The position numbers were made by a program, and so were the translations under genes. 64,000 nucleotides of DNA from contig JAVJVX010000005.1 in assembly GCA_040220875.1 (NCBI GenBank), positions 1 to 64,000 of the forward strand. Direction: 5' to 3'. Under the pieces are notes generated by a model. It was not told the origin of the DNA. It saw only the letters and a list, made by a program, of their open reading frames with translations, and did no database searches. Of the stretch, positions 38,423 through 46,784 are shown in pieces. The first letter of the stretch is position 1; each line of letters starts with the position of its first letter. This stretch comes from Alphaproteobacteria bacterium (GTDB taxonomy: Bacteria > Pseudomonadota > Alphaproteobacteria > JAVJVX01).

Positions 38423-39438
38423 CCGCCGAACGCCCCCTCACCGCCAAGGATTTCACCTCGGATCAGGAGGTCCGCTGGTGCCCCGGCTGCGGCGACTACG
38501 CCATTCTGAAAGCGATGCAGCGCACGCTGCCGGAATTCGACACGCCGTTCGAGAACTACGTGTTCATATCCGGTATCGGCTGCTCGTCCCGTTTCCCCTA
38601 TTACATGTCGACTTACGGGTTTCATACCATCCACGGCCGGGCGCCGGCCTTCGCCACCGGCGTCAAGCTCGCCAATCCGGAGCTGGATATCTGGCTGATC
38701 ACCGGAGACGGCGACGGTCTGTCGATTGGTGGGAACCACTTGCTGCATGTCCTTCGGCGCAATGTCGACATGCAGATCCTGTTGTTCAACAACGAGATCT
38801 ACGGCCTGACCAAGGGTCAGTATTCGCCAACCTCGCGCCTCGGCACGCGGTCCCCATCGACGCCGCTGGGCTCGGTCGATGCGCCCGTCATCCCGTGCGC
38901 CTTCGCGCTGGGCGCGGGCGCGCGGTTCGTGGCACGGTCCATAGACACCGCCCAAAAGCACCTGCCGGAAGTGTTCAAGCGCGCCCACGATCATAAGGGC
39001 GCGTCCTTTATCGAAATCTACCAGAACTGCATCGTCTATAACGATGGTGCGTTTACCGATTTCACCGACAAGACCGTGGCGGCCGAGCGCCAGTTGATCC
39101 TGACCCATGGCGAACCCATGATTTTCGGGCAGAACAGGGACAAGGGTATCTATCTGGACCGGGACCGGCTGGAACTGCGAGTGGTCAGGATCGGTGAGGA
39201 CGGCATCACCGAGGGCGATATCCTGGTCCATGACGAGACCAACCGGACGATCGCAACCCTGCTGGCCAACGCCTGGGGACACGACTTCCCGGTGGCAATC
39301 GGCGTGCTCTACTGCGATCCGGCGCCGAGCTATGAAAAGGTCGTCTACGATCAGATTTCCGAGAGCAACAAGCGAACACCGCCGGGTGACCTGAACGCCC
39401 TGCTGCGTCGGGGCCAGACCTGGACGGTGGACGGCTAA
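38419..39438 (+). CDS. korB: 2-oxoacid:ferredoxin oxidoreductase beta subunit KorB
   Basis: A 339-residue thiamine-diphosphate and 4Fe-4S subunit. RWCPGCGDYAILKAMQ holds cluster cysteines; FISGIGCSSRFPYYM adds another; ITGDGDGLSIGGNHL and NNEIYGLTKGQYSPTS make the ThDP-magnesium site. Length is typical for the KorAB two-subunit type. It overlaps korA by 4 bp and is followed by a strong hairpin terminator. Confidence 0.95.
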   Translation: MTAERPLTAKDFTSDQEVRWCPGCGDYAILKAMQRTLPEFDTPFENYVFISGIGCSSRFPYYMSTYGFHTIHGRAPAFATGVKLANPELDIWLITGDGDGLSIGGNHLLHVLRRNVDMQILLFNNEIYGLTKGQYSPTSRLGTRSPSTPLGSVDAPVIPCAFALGAGARFVARSIDTAQKHLPEVFKRAHDHKGASFIEIYQNCIVYNDGAFTDFTDKTVAAERQLILTHGEPMIFGQNRDKGIYLDRDRLELRVVRIGEDGITEGDILVHDETNRTIATLLANAWGHDFPVAIGVLYCDPAPSYEKVVYDQISESNKRTPPGDLNALLRRGQTWTVDG

Positions 39439-39469
39439 AAGCACCGTCTGGCAAGACCGGACAGATGAC

Positions 39470-39500
39470 GGGGCCGCTGAAAAGCGGCCCCCTTTATTTT
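39470..39500 (+). terminator. rho-independent terminator after korB
   Basis: A perfect 9-bp stem GGGGCCGCT (39470-39478) and AGCGGCCCC (39483-39491) closes a 4-base loop and is followed by a T-rich tract (39493-39500). It terminates korAB and overlaps the last codons of the opposing lipoprotein gene. Confidence 0.9.
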
Positions 39501-39988
39501 TGGCCTGCCCTCGCGGCAATCCGGCCGACCAGATCCTGCACACGCTGCCTGTTCACGCCAAGATCGCCGTAGCCATAGACTGATCGGCTATAGAGATAGA
39601 ACCCTGCCCCGCCGGCGACCGGGACCGCTTCGAAGGTTACGAGATCGGGAAAGCCAAAAAATCGTGAGCGCTGCACATAGTGATATTGCAGGCGGTCGGG
39701 AACGCGGCCAAGAAACGCGACGTCGGGACCGGCACGAATGACCTCGTCGGCGAGAGCCGCGAGACGATCGGGCGTGAGGGGCATGATCGGCGTGGCCGTC
39801 CCCGCCAGTCCGGCGCACTCTTCAGGCGGACAGGCGAGCGCCCAGTTGGGGCGGTCGGGTGGTACGAGTGTCGTGAAATCTATCTTCTCCGAATCGGGCA
39901 CCTTCAGACAACCCGCCAACAATCCCGCCATGAGAACGCCTCCCGTCCAGCGCCGGAAAAATGCCCCGCCCGGCATGCCGGCGCTCAC
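39494..39988 (-). CDS. DUF1499 lipoprotein
   Basis: A 164-residue protein with a lipoprotein signal (basic start, GGVLMAGLLAGCLK lipobox with Cys at about residue 27). The remainder shows the DUF1499 pattern: HYVQRSRFFGFPDLVTFEAV and YLYSRSVYGYGDLGVNRQRV. Cellular role unknown; the family is found as lipid-anchored or secreted proteins in many proteobacteria. The gene lies downstream of the SGNH hydrolase, overlapping it by 4 bp, so they are co-expressed. Confidence 0.88.
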   Translation of the reverse strand: MSAGMPGGAFFRRWTGGVLMAGLLAGCLKVPDSEKIDFTTLVPPDRPNWALACPPEECAGLAGTATPIMPLTPDRLAALADEVIRAGPDVAFLGRVPDRLQYHYVQRSRFFGFPDLVTFEAVPVAGGAGFYLYSRSVYGYGDLGVNRQRVQDLVGRIAARAGQK

Positions 39989-41181
39989 TCGTTATCCGGC
40001 GGGCGCGCGTGGAAGGCGGGAATGAGAGCCTCCGCGATGGCGCGGCCGGCGCGACGTGCGCCCGCATCGGTGAAATGGAGCCGATCGTAAACCAGGCTTG
40101 CATCCCAGCCCTCGCCCGCAGCGAGATCCACAAGATAAGCCTCTTCCTCGGCTGCGACGCGGCGAATGATCTCGTTGAAGCGGTCATGGGCGGCGCGAAA
40201 GCTCTCGGGCGTGAACCCCTGGCGGGCCAGGCGGCCGGGCGCGAGGTAATCGCCCTGGCCGGCCCGTCCACCCCAGGCATCGCCATGAGCCACGACCTGG
40301 GTGACCAGCACGGCCCGACTGTCCCAGCTCTGTGCGACCCGTACGAGCTGGCGAAGGGCACGCTCGAAATCGTGCGCCCAGCGGTGCAGTTCGCCCGCCT
40401 GGAGTCCCAGCGGTGCCTGAGCGGCGGTCGGCGGCGCCGGTTCGGCCTCACGGGCGGGGGAGCGGGTCAGGCGCTTGAACGCCCGGTAGGTATGGGGGAT
40501 GAGGGCATCCCGCAGCGCCTTGAAGGCGGCGCCGGCGCCGGTTTTCTCCGCAATGAGGGGGGACAGGCTGCCATCCCCGTTCCAGTAGGTGCCAAGCCGC
40601 GCGAGCGCGGCCAGATCGTTGATGTTATGCATCACGATAACCGCGTCCGGCCGGCGCGATAACATCTTGCCCGTCAGCAGATGGAGACTGTGGAGGGCAT
40701 TATTGCCGGACTTGGCACCATTCAGCGCCGCCACCGGACGCTCGAGCGCCGCGGCCAGCGTCGCACCGGCTACGGCATGCAGGCGGCCTTCCGGCAGGAC
40801 ATACAGGCATTCGGTTGTGGAGCCCCCGAGAAACGCCAGGGTGAGGCCGCCGTCTCCGCCCGTGCCGACCGGCCGGATATAGCCCTCATCGTCGGTCTCG
40901 AGACGGTAGAAATCGGCCACCCGCGCGCCGGTCGGTCCCGGGTTGCGCCGGCGGATTTCGGGCGGTGGCGCCAGATAGGTGGTGCGCGGCTGCCATTCGC
41001 GCAGCCGGACATGGCGCGCCCCACCGGCCGGCTTTTCCCCCAGGAAGACCGTCTCCCGCCCGCCGGAGCCCGCCTCTGTCGCGAGGTAGAATTCCGTCGC
41101 GGCAAGGCAGGCCACGAACAGCAGGGCCACCCCGGCGATGGCCCGTCCCCGCCGGCGTGGTGAAGCTTTTTCGAAAGCCAT
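39985..41181 (-). CDS. membrane-anchored SGNH/GDSL-type hydrolase
   Basis: A 398-residue protein with one N-terminal membrane helix (AIAGVALLFVACLAATEFYL) and an SGNH hydrolase domain. Block I Ser is in AFLGGSTTECLYV, block III Asn in VIVMHNINDLAAL, and block V Asp-His in VYDRLHFTDAGARRAG. Such enzymes remove or transfer O-acetyl groups on envelope sugars. The active site would face the periplasm. It overlaps the DUF1499 lipoprotein gene by 4 bp. I cannot name the substrate. Confidence 0.85.
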   Translation of the reverse strand: MAFEKASPRRRGRAIAGVALLFVACLAATEFYLATEAGSGGRETVFLGEKPAGGARHVRLREWQPRTTYLAPPPEIRRRNPGPTGARVADFYRLETDDEGYIRPVGTGGDGGLTLAFLGGSTTECLYVLPEGRLHAVAGATLAAALERPVAALNGAKSGNNALHSLHLLTGKMLSRRPDAVIVMHNINDLAALARLGTYWNGDGSLSPLIAEKTGAGAAFKALRDALIPHTYRAFKRLTRSPAREAEPAPPTAAQAPLGLQAGELHRWAHDFERALRQLVRVAQSWDSRAVLVTQVVAHGDAWGGRAGQGDYLAPGRLARQGFTPESFRAAHDRFNEIIRRVAAEEEAYLVDLAAGEGWDASLVYDRLHFTDAGARRAGRAIAEALIPAFHARPPDNE

Positions 41182-41200
41182 GGTTATTCCAGGCCCGACG

Positions 41201-42493
41201 CTAGCGCCCGCCGGCTTCCAGCGTCGCCAGCGAGACGTCCTCTTCGCGCAAGGGCCCGCTGATCATGTATTCCTCGGGCCCGGCATAAAGGCTCGCGTGA
41301 TTGCGCTGGAAATCCATCGCCATGGCGTAGGATTCATAAATCGCGCTGCCCGGCTGATCGACATAGGGGTACGGATAATTGGCGATCAGGAAAATCTTCT
41401 GTAATTCGCCCGCCCGGTCATAGCCGAAGTTGTAATAGATGTTCCAGGTCTCGGTATCGACATAGAGCACCTTGCGGCTTTGGGAGTGACCGTCCGGCGC
41501 AATCGCGTTGATGACGTAAACCGGCCGGATTTCCCAGCGGTCGCGGACGGTCCAATAGGGCGGCGTGGTCAGGTCCAGATGGGGGAACTGCTCCGCCACC
41601 GTGCTGCCCTCCGGAATCCAGGCGGGCGCCACGGCATTGGCGACGACCAGCGCGTGGGTCTTGGCGATAATTTCGTATTTGTCATACCAGGTCGGATAGG
41701 CGCTGAACCCGGCGAAATCATCGCCCATGATGTCTGTGCTTCCGATCGGCTCCATCCAGGACCCGCCCGATAGCCGGCGCACCCGGCGCAGATCACGGAT
41801 ATAAGCCCAGGAGTCGTGCACCTGGCCGGTGTCATACCGGATGGTAAAGGTGCCCACGCCCTTGATGTCCTGGGGAAGGAGGGCAATGTTGATTTCCTTC
41901 TCGAGAATCGAGCCGTCGCCCAGAACCGGATCGGCGCCGAGGGCATAACGTCCCTTCATATCGAAGCGGCGGTATTCCCAGACCTGAACGCGGTCGGGAC
42001 CGGCATTGCCGTCGATCAGGAGGAAGGCGTATTTGTCCTGAAACAGCGTGTCGCCGCGCCGCCGGCCGCGCTGTGTATTCCAGACCACCTTGATGGCGCC
42101 GTGCGGATCGTTGAGCGCATCCACATCCGGGAACGGCACGCCCGCCTTCCAGCCCGAAATTTCTCCGGTTTCGGGGTCGAACGTGACGTCGCCCGCATAC
42201 TGGCGCGTTGCCGCCTCGAACCCCGGATCGGGCGGATAGGGAGTGGCTTCGACCAGTTCCAGGGTCAGCCCCTGCTCGCGCATCTGAAACCTGAACGGTT
42301 CCGGCACCAGACCCTCGATGGCATGGCCTTCGAGAGTTTTGCTCTTGAGCTCGTCCCAGTTCTCCGCGGTCAGAAGGGTGCCGCCGGCAACGTCGCCGGC
42401 CTGTGCCCCGGCCGCGCCGGTTGTGAGGATGAAAACGGCGGCCAGGGCGGCCGGCCATTGCCGTCCGTAGTGGCGAAGGGAAGAATCTGTCAT
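41201..42493 (-). CDS. DUF1329 secreted protein (copy 1)
   Basis: A 430-residue protein with a Sec signal peptide (WPAALAAVFILTTGAAGAQA, cleavage near residue 32). The mature part fits DUF1329, a family with an outer-membrane lipoprotein-sorting (LolA/LolB-like) fold: VWNTQRGRRRGD, the DLRRVRRLSGGSWMEPIG segment with TDIMGDDF, and TWNIYYNFGYDRAGEL. The family often occurs beside a DUF1302 outer-membrane protein, but none is here. The ATG at 42493 is correct because the longer frame reads through tRNA-Leu. A paralogue sits at 58677-60026; both end in EEDVS...LE..GR. Confidence 0.9.
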   Translation of the reverse strand: MTDSSLRHYGRQWPAALAAVFILTTGAAGAQAGDVAGGTLLTAENWDELKSKTLEGHAIEGLVPEPFRFQMREQGLTLELVEATPYPPDPGFEAATRQYAGDVTFDPETGEISGWKAGVPFPDVDALNDPHGAIKVVWNTQRGRRRGDTLFQDKYAFLLIDGNAGPDRVQVWEYRRFDMKGRYALGADPVLGDGSILEKEINIALLPQDIKGVGTFTIRYDTGQVHDSWAYIRDLRRVRRLSGGSWMEPIGSTDIMGDDFAGFSAYPTWYDKYEIIAKTHALVVANAVAPAWIPEGSTVAEQFPHLDLTTPPYWTVRDRWEIRPVYVINAIAPDGHSQSRKVLYVDTETWNIYYNFGYDRAGELQKIFLIANYPYPYVDQPGSAIYESYAMAMDFQRNHASLYAGPEEYMISGPLREEDVSLATLEAGGR

Positions 42494-42611
42494 GTTCGTT
42501 TCCGGCTCTTTTCGAAATGGCGGTCCGGCAGTATGGCAGACCGCGCCGCGGGCGGCACTAGCGTCGCCCGGATTTCCGTCGTTCAATCTCGGCCCCGTCC
42601 CGCGCGATGCC

Positions 42612-42700
42612 TGGTGCCCGCTCCCGGACTCGAACCGGGACGGCCCTTGCGGGCCTACGGATTTTAAGTCCGTTGCGTCTACCAATTCCGCCAAGCGGGC
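42612..42700 (-). tRNA. tRNA-Leu (anticodon TAA)
   Basis: Class II tRNA of 89 nucleotides including an encoded CCA (42612-42614). The acceptor stem GCCCGCT pairs with AGCGGGC; the anticodon stem ACGGA/TCCGT closes loop CTTAAAA, giving anticodon TAA for UUA; a long variable arm (GGCCCGCAAGGGCC) follows; the T arm contains GGTTCGAGTCC. It lies 118 bp upstream of the DUF1329 gene on the same strand. Confidence 0.98.
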
Positions 42701-42909
42701 AGGCCGGCGCCGGAGCGGCACCATGCCACGGGCCCTCCGGGCCGCCAAGAAGAAGAAAAACAGGCGGGGAACGGGTCAGGTCCGCCCGCCCGGCCGCCGC
42801 CATCCTGAAAATCAGGTTGACGAACCGATCCTGTCGAGGGGTAGATGGGTGATCGCCGGATGGCCCGGCACTGGCAGGATATTCCGGATCAATCGAGCAA
42901 GAGCGAGAT

Positions 42910-43215
42910 ATGCAGGGTTTTCACTGGGTGGGCCTCGTCGCCCTCATCGCCATACTGATCTTTCTTTTCTCGCGCGGCGGCTGGCGTTTTCTCTTTCACG
43001 GCGGGCCGGGCAAGGCATTGCAGAATCTGGTGACGTGGCTCGTCATCCTGACTGTGCTGGTCCTCGGCTATAAATACTTCATCGAGACGCCCGACAGCAG
43101 CGGGCCCGCCACGGCGCCCGGGGCGCTGTCACCCGATGGCGTGCCGCCCGCTTCGGGTGCGCCGGACGCGCCGGGCGGGCTCGACGCCCGTTCCGGCGAC
43201 AGCGTGACATTCTGA
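42910..43215 (+). CDS. small two-helix membrane protein, unknown
   Basis: A 101-residue protein with two hydrophobic segments (about residues 6-20, WVGLVALIAILIFLF; and 41-56, LVTWLVILTVLVLGYKYF) separated by a short basic loop, then a Pro/Gly/Ala/Asp-rich tail predicted to be disordered. Plausible ribosome binding sequence (GAGCGAG) precedes the ATG. I do not recognise the family; the length and order resemble inner-membrane N-termini of longer proteins, so it could be a truncated relative. Monocistronic on the plus strand. Confidence 0.65.
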   Translation: MQGFHWVGLVALIAILIFLFSRGGWRFLFHGGPGKALQNLVTWLVILTVLVLGYKYFIETPDSSGPATAPGALSPDGVPPASGAPDAPGGLDARSGDSVTF

Positions 43216-43235
43216 CAGCTTGGCTGACAGCTTGG
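43212..43235. repeat. 12-bp direct tandem repeat overlapping a stop codon
   Basis: Two exact copies of ctgacagcttgg, followed by diverged copies (ctgaccgc, then ctgacagcctgg at 43244-43255). The first copy covers the stop codon of the small membrane gene. Likely replication slippage. Confidence 0.8.
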
Positions 43236-43282
43236 CTGACCGCCTGACAGCCTGGCAGCCGGACCGGTTCCCGCCGCCAGCC

Positions 43283-44065
43283 TTACTCGATCTCGCCGAT
43301 CTGCGGCGCTGCGCCCAGGTCGGTCACGAGGGCCGCGATCTCGGCCGCCGCGCGCGCAATCGCCGCGCGCTCGGTCCCGCGCACGACCAGCGAGGTCCCG
43401 AACTTGCCGTCGCGGAAATACGGATAGCTGCCAATATCGAGCGCCGGATAGGCGGTCTGAATATCGGCAAGCCCCGCCGCCACCGTTCCCTCGCCGAGAT
43501 CAGCGGCGACCGTCTGGCTGAGCACCGGCGCGCCCGCGCGCAGCCTCGGGACCACCTCGTCGGTCATGGCCTGCATCACGGTGGGCACGCCCGCCATGAC
43601 AAAAACATTCTCCATCCGGAACCCGGGCGCGGCGCTGACGGGATTGGTCACGAGATCGGCCCCTTCGGGCGTGTCGGCCATGGAGAGACGCGCCTCGTTC
43701 AGCCGATCCTCGCTGTAATGGGCGCGCAGCAGGGCTTCCGCCTCGGGATGACGGATCAGCCGGACACCGAAGGCCCGGGCAATAGCGCCGGCGGTGATAT
43801 CGTCATGGGTGGGACCGATGCCGCCCGTGGTGAAGACGTAATCGTGGCGCGTCCGCAACGCATTTACCGCCTCGACGATCATCTCCTCGAGGTCCGGCAC
43901 AACGCGCACTTCCATCAGCCGCACCCCGGCCTTCGTCAGCTTGGTCGCCAGGTAGTTGAGGTTCTTGTCCGCCGTGCGGCCCGACAGAATCTCGTTCCCG
44001 ATGATCACCATCGCCGCCGTAACGGTGGCGGATTTGCTTTCGGCCGGAGGAACGCTGCCATTCAT
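43283..44065 (-). CDS. molybdopterin-binding (CinA N-terminal-like) protein
   Basis: A 260-residue protein with the MoaB/MogA-like fold of the CinA N-terminal domain: AMVIIGNEILSGRTADKN at the start, FTTGGIGPTHDDITAGA, and VFVMAGVPTVMQAM. The C-terminal amidase part of full CinA is absent; this shorter form is common in alphaproteobacteria. In CinA family members this domain is linked to ADP-ribose or NMN metabolism; in MogA-like ones to molybdopterin adenylylation. Role here unknown. Divergent from sfsA. Confidence 0.88.
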   Translation of the reverse strand: MNGSVPPAESKSATVTAAMVIIGNEILSGRTADKNLNYLATKLTKAGVRLMEVRVVPDLEEMIVEAVNALRTRHDYVFTTGGIGPTHDDITAGAIARAFGVRLIRHPEAEALLRAHYSEDRLNEARLSMADTPEGADLVTNPVSAAPGFRMENVFVMAGVPTVMQAMTDEVVPRLRAGAPVLSQTVAADLGEGTVAAGLADIQTAYPALDIGSYPYFRDGKFGTSLVVRGTERAAIARAAAEIAALVTDLGAAPQIGEIE

Positions 44066-44274
44066 GAGATCGATTTCTCCGGGTCAGGGGTGGCGTGGTC
44101 AGGCACCAGGGTCAGGTGGCGGGGCCGGGCCGGCGACCCCAATGCCTGCCCGGTTGCGGCGCATTCTAGCCAGACACTGTCGGTGTCTCTAGCCATTTCG
44201 ATCCGGTCGCTGCCCCGGTTTGACGTGCCCGCCAATCACCGTCATGCTCCGCCGCGTTTCGGGACGATCTTTCC

Positions 44275-45015
44275 ATGGATTTCGACAAGCCTTTGATCCC
44301 GGCCCGGCTTATCCGGCGCTACAAGCGATTCCTGGCCGATGTCCGGCTCGACTCGGCGCCGGATGGCGCGCCCGTGACGGTCCATTGCCCGGACCCGGGC
44401 GCGATGACGGGGCTGACGACGCCGGGGGCGCGGGTCTGGCTGGCCCCCGCGCGCAACCCCAAGGCCAGGCTGCCCTATTCCTGGGAGATGATCGAGACCG
44501 CTTCGGGGCTTGTCGGGATCAACACCCATCACCCCAACCGGCTCGTCCGCGAAGCGCTCGACGGCGGCCGGATCGCGCCCCTCGCCAGGTTCGGCACGCT
44601 TCGCGCGGAAGTGCCTTATGGCGAGAATTCGCGGATCGACTTCCTGCTGAGCAGCGCCAGGGGACCCGATACCTATCTCGAGGTCAAGAACGTACATCTG
44701 CGGCGTAACGGCACGGCACCGGGCGGGCTGGCCGAGTTTCCCGACACCGTGACCCGCCGGGGCGCCAAGCACATGCGCGAACTCGCCGCCATGACCCGGG
44801 CCGGACACCGGGCGGTTGTCCTTTACGTGGTCCAGCGCATGGATTGCGACCGGTTCGCCGTGGCCGGCGATATCGATCCCGATTATGCCGCCGCCGCCTG
44901 GGCCGCCCGCGAAGCAGGGGTGGCCTTCCTCGCCTATCAGTGCGACCTCAGCCTGACCGCCCTTTCGATCACCGATCCGATACCGGTGATCTGGCCCGAT
45001 CGCCCGCCGGGCTGA
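44275..45015 (+). CDS. sfsA: SfsA sugar fermentation stimulation protein
   Basis: A 246-residue protein of the SfsA family, with an OB-like N-terminal segment and a PD-(D/E)xK nuclease-like core. Landmarks are LIPARLIRRYKRFLADV, VHCPDPGAMTGL, ARNPKARLPYSWEM, GENSRIDFLL and YLEVKNVHL followed by FPDTVTRRGAKHM and RAVVLYVVQRMDC. The nuclease-like residues are in RIDFLL and LEVKN. In E. coli SfsA affects maltose metabolism and binds DNA; the enzymatic role is unsettled. Followed by map. Confidence 0.93.
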   Translation: MDFDKPLIPARLIRRYKRFLADVRLDSAPDGAPVTVHCPDPGAMTGLTTPGARVWLAPARNPKARLPYSWEMIETASGLVGINTHHPNRLVREALDGGRIAPLARFGTLRAEVPYGENSRIDFLLSSARGPDTYLEVKNVHLRRNGTAPGGLAEFPDTVTRRGAKHMRELAAMTRAGHRAVVLYVVQRMDCDRFAVAGDIDPDYAAAAWAAREAGVAFLAYQCDLSLTALSITDPIPVIWPDRPPG

Positions 45016-45156
45016 CGGGTCGGCACCGCCGGGAGGCCCCGTTTCAGCGGTTTCGGAGCCGACAACCCTTGTCGACGGGCCGGTTAGTCCTTAATTCTAT
45101 GCGTCAGCCCGGTGCGCCCGGACCGATCCCGGGACGCGACAGAGAGGTAATCAGGC

Positions 45157-45969
45157 ATGGAAACGCCCTGGACGGCGCGAGATTCCGAATACGAGCTCCA
45201 CGGCCCCGAAGAATTCGAGGGCATGCGCCGGGCAGGTCGCCTGGCGGCGGAGACGCTTGACTTCATCACCCCCCATGTCCGGCCGGGCGTCACGACGGAA
45301 GAGCTGAACCAGCTGTGCCACGATTTTCAGGTTCATGCGGGCGCCCGCCCGGCGCCGCTTAACTACAAGGGGTTTCCCAAATCCGTCTGCACTTCGGTCA
45401 ACCACGTCGTCTGTCACGGCATTCCCGGCGACAAGCGGCTCAAGGACGGCGATATCGTCAATATCGACGTGACGCCCATATTGGATGGCTGGCATGGCGA
45501 CACGAGCCGCATGTTCTATGTCGGCAAGGTCGGTGTGAAGATGCGCAAGCTGGTCCAGGTCACCTATGAATGCCTGATGAAGGGGATCGAGGCTGTGCGC
45601 CCGGGTGCGACGCTTGGCGATATCGGCCACGCCATTCAGACCCATGCCGAAGCCAACCGGTTTTCCGTCGTGCGTGATTTTTGCGGTCATGGGCTGGGCC
45701 GGATCTTCCACCAGCCGCCGAGCATTCTCCATTACGGCGAGCCGGGACAAGGCCCCGTAATACGGGAAGGCATGTTCTTCACCATCGAACCGATGATCAA
45801 TGCCGGCGGGTTCGAGGTTAAGGTCCTCGAGGACGGCTGGACCGCGGTAACGCGTGACCGGCAGCCCTCCGCCCAGTTCGAGCATTCCATCGGCGTAACG
45901 GCGGCCGGTTGCGAAATCTTCACCCTCTCGCCCCGGAACTGGCACGCGCCACCCTATGAGCAAAGGTGA
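45157..45969 (+). CDS. map: type I methionine aminopeptidase
   Basis: A 270-residue pita-bread metallopeptidase that removes initiator Met. Metal and catalytic residues lie in NHVVCHGIPGD (His), VNIDVTPILDGWHGDTSRMF (Asp pair), FCGHGLGRIFHQPP (His), FFTIEPMIN (Glu) and FEHSIGVT (Glu). A GAGAGG ribosome binding site (45141-45146) precedes the ATG at about 10 bases. Its 3' end overlaps radC by 14 bp in another frame. Confidence 0.97.
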   Translation: METPWTARDSEYELHGPEEFEGMRRAGRLAAETLDFITPHVRPGVTTEELNQLCHDFQVHAGARPAPLNYKGFPKSVCTSVNHVVCHGIPGDKRLKDGDIVNIDVTPILDGWHGDTSRMFYVGKVGVKMRKLVQVTYECLMKGIEAVRPGATLGDIGHAIQTHAEANRFSVVRDFCGHGLGRIFHQPPSILHYGEPGQGPVIREGMFFTIEPMINAGGFEVKVLEDGWTAVTRDRQPSAQFEHSIGVTAAGCEIFTLSPRNWHAPPYEQR

Positions 45970-46651
45970 CCCGCCCTCGCGGCCCGACCAGGCGGGCCAT
46001 CGCGAAAGACTGCGCGACAGATTCATGAAATCGGGCAGCGACGCGGTCAGCGATTACGAGCTGCTGGAACTGCTGCTGTTCCCGGTCATCCAGCGCGGTG
46101 ACGTGAAGCCATCGGCGAAGGCGCTTCTCAGGCGTTTCGACAGCTTCGCCGGCGTACTGGCCGCCAGCCCGGCGGAACTCCAGAAAATCAAGGGCATCGG
46201 ACCGCAGGCGGCCCATGCGCTGAAGGTGGCCCAGGCCGCCGCCATCCGCATGGCCCGAGAGAAGGTTTACAAACGCCCCGTCCTTTCCTCATGGAACGCG
46301 GTGCTGGATTATGTGCGGGTTTCGATGGGCTTCGAGAATATCGAGCAGTTCCGCGTCCTGTTCCTCGACAAGAAGAACGCACTTCTCGCCGACGAGGTTC
46401 AGCAGAAAGGGACCATTGACCACACGCCGCTTTATCCGCGGGAGGTCATCCGTCGCTCCCTCGAAATCGGGGCGTCGGCCATCATCCTCGTCCATAATCA
46501 TCCATCGGGCGATCCGACCCCCTCGCCCGCCGATATCGACATGACACGCGAAGTGGCAGAAGCGGGCGCGAAGCTGGGCGTGACGGTTCACGACCATATC
46601 ATCGTGGCGCGGACGGGCCACGTCTCCCTGAAGTCAAAGGGACTTCTTTAG
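45956..46651 (+). CDS. radC: RadC family (JAB/MPN domain) protein
   Basis: A 231-residue protein. A helix-hairpin-helix segment (residues about 65-90; AELQKIKGIGPQAAHALKVA) precedes the JAB/MPN metalloprotease-like domain (about 110-231) with the JAMM motif HNHPSGDPTPSPADID. Despite the name, RadC is no longer thought to be a repair protein; function is uncertain. Starts inside map by 14 bp, suggesting co-translation; overlap is conserved in some alphaproteobacteria. Confidence 0.93.
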   Translation: MSKGDPPSRPDQAGHRERLRDRFMKSGSDAVSDYELLELLLFPVIQRGDVKPSAKALLRRFDSFAGVLAASPAELQKIKGIGPQAAHALKVAQAAAIRMAREKVYKRPVLSSWNAVLDYVRVSMGFENIEQFRVLFLDKKNALLADEVQQKGTIDHTPLYPREVIRRSLEIGASAIILVHNHPSGDPTPSPADIDMTREVAEAGAKLGVTVHDHIIVARTGHVSLKSKGLL

Positions 46652-46784
46652 GTCCGCCTCAAGTCACCCTGGGGCTTGCGCCGCAACTGCCCCCGATCAC
46701 AGAATTGTCGCAAATTCCGTTCAAGGTTCCCGGCAGGAGCCGAGATCGCGACAGGCGCCCCGGACAACGCGAAGGAGGCCGGAA

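Noticed and set aside
42612-42700. A tRNA-associated genomic island or attachment site
   Set aside because: No integrase, no duplicated tRNA end and no mobility gene are found near tRNA-Leu; the flanks are ordinary chromosomal genes.
42493-42748. N-terminal extension of DUF1329 copy 1 upstream of 42493
   Set aside because: The extension translates through tRNA-Leu (LAELVDATDLKSVG is its known pseudo-translation); it is not protein-coding.
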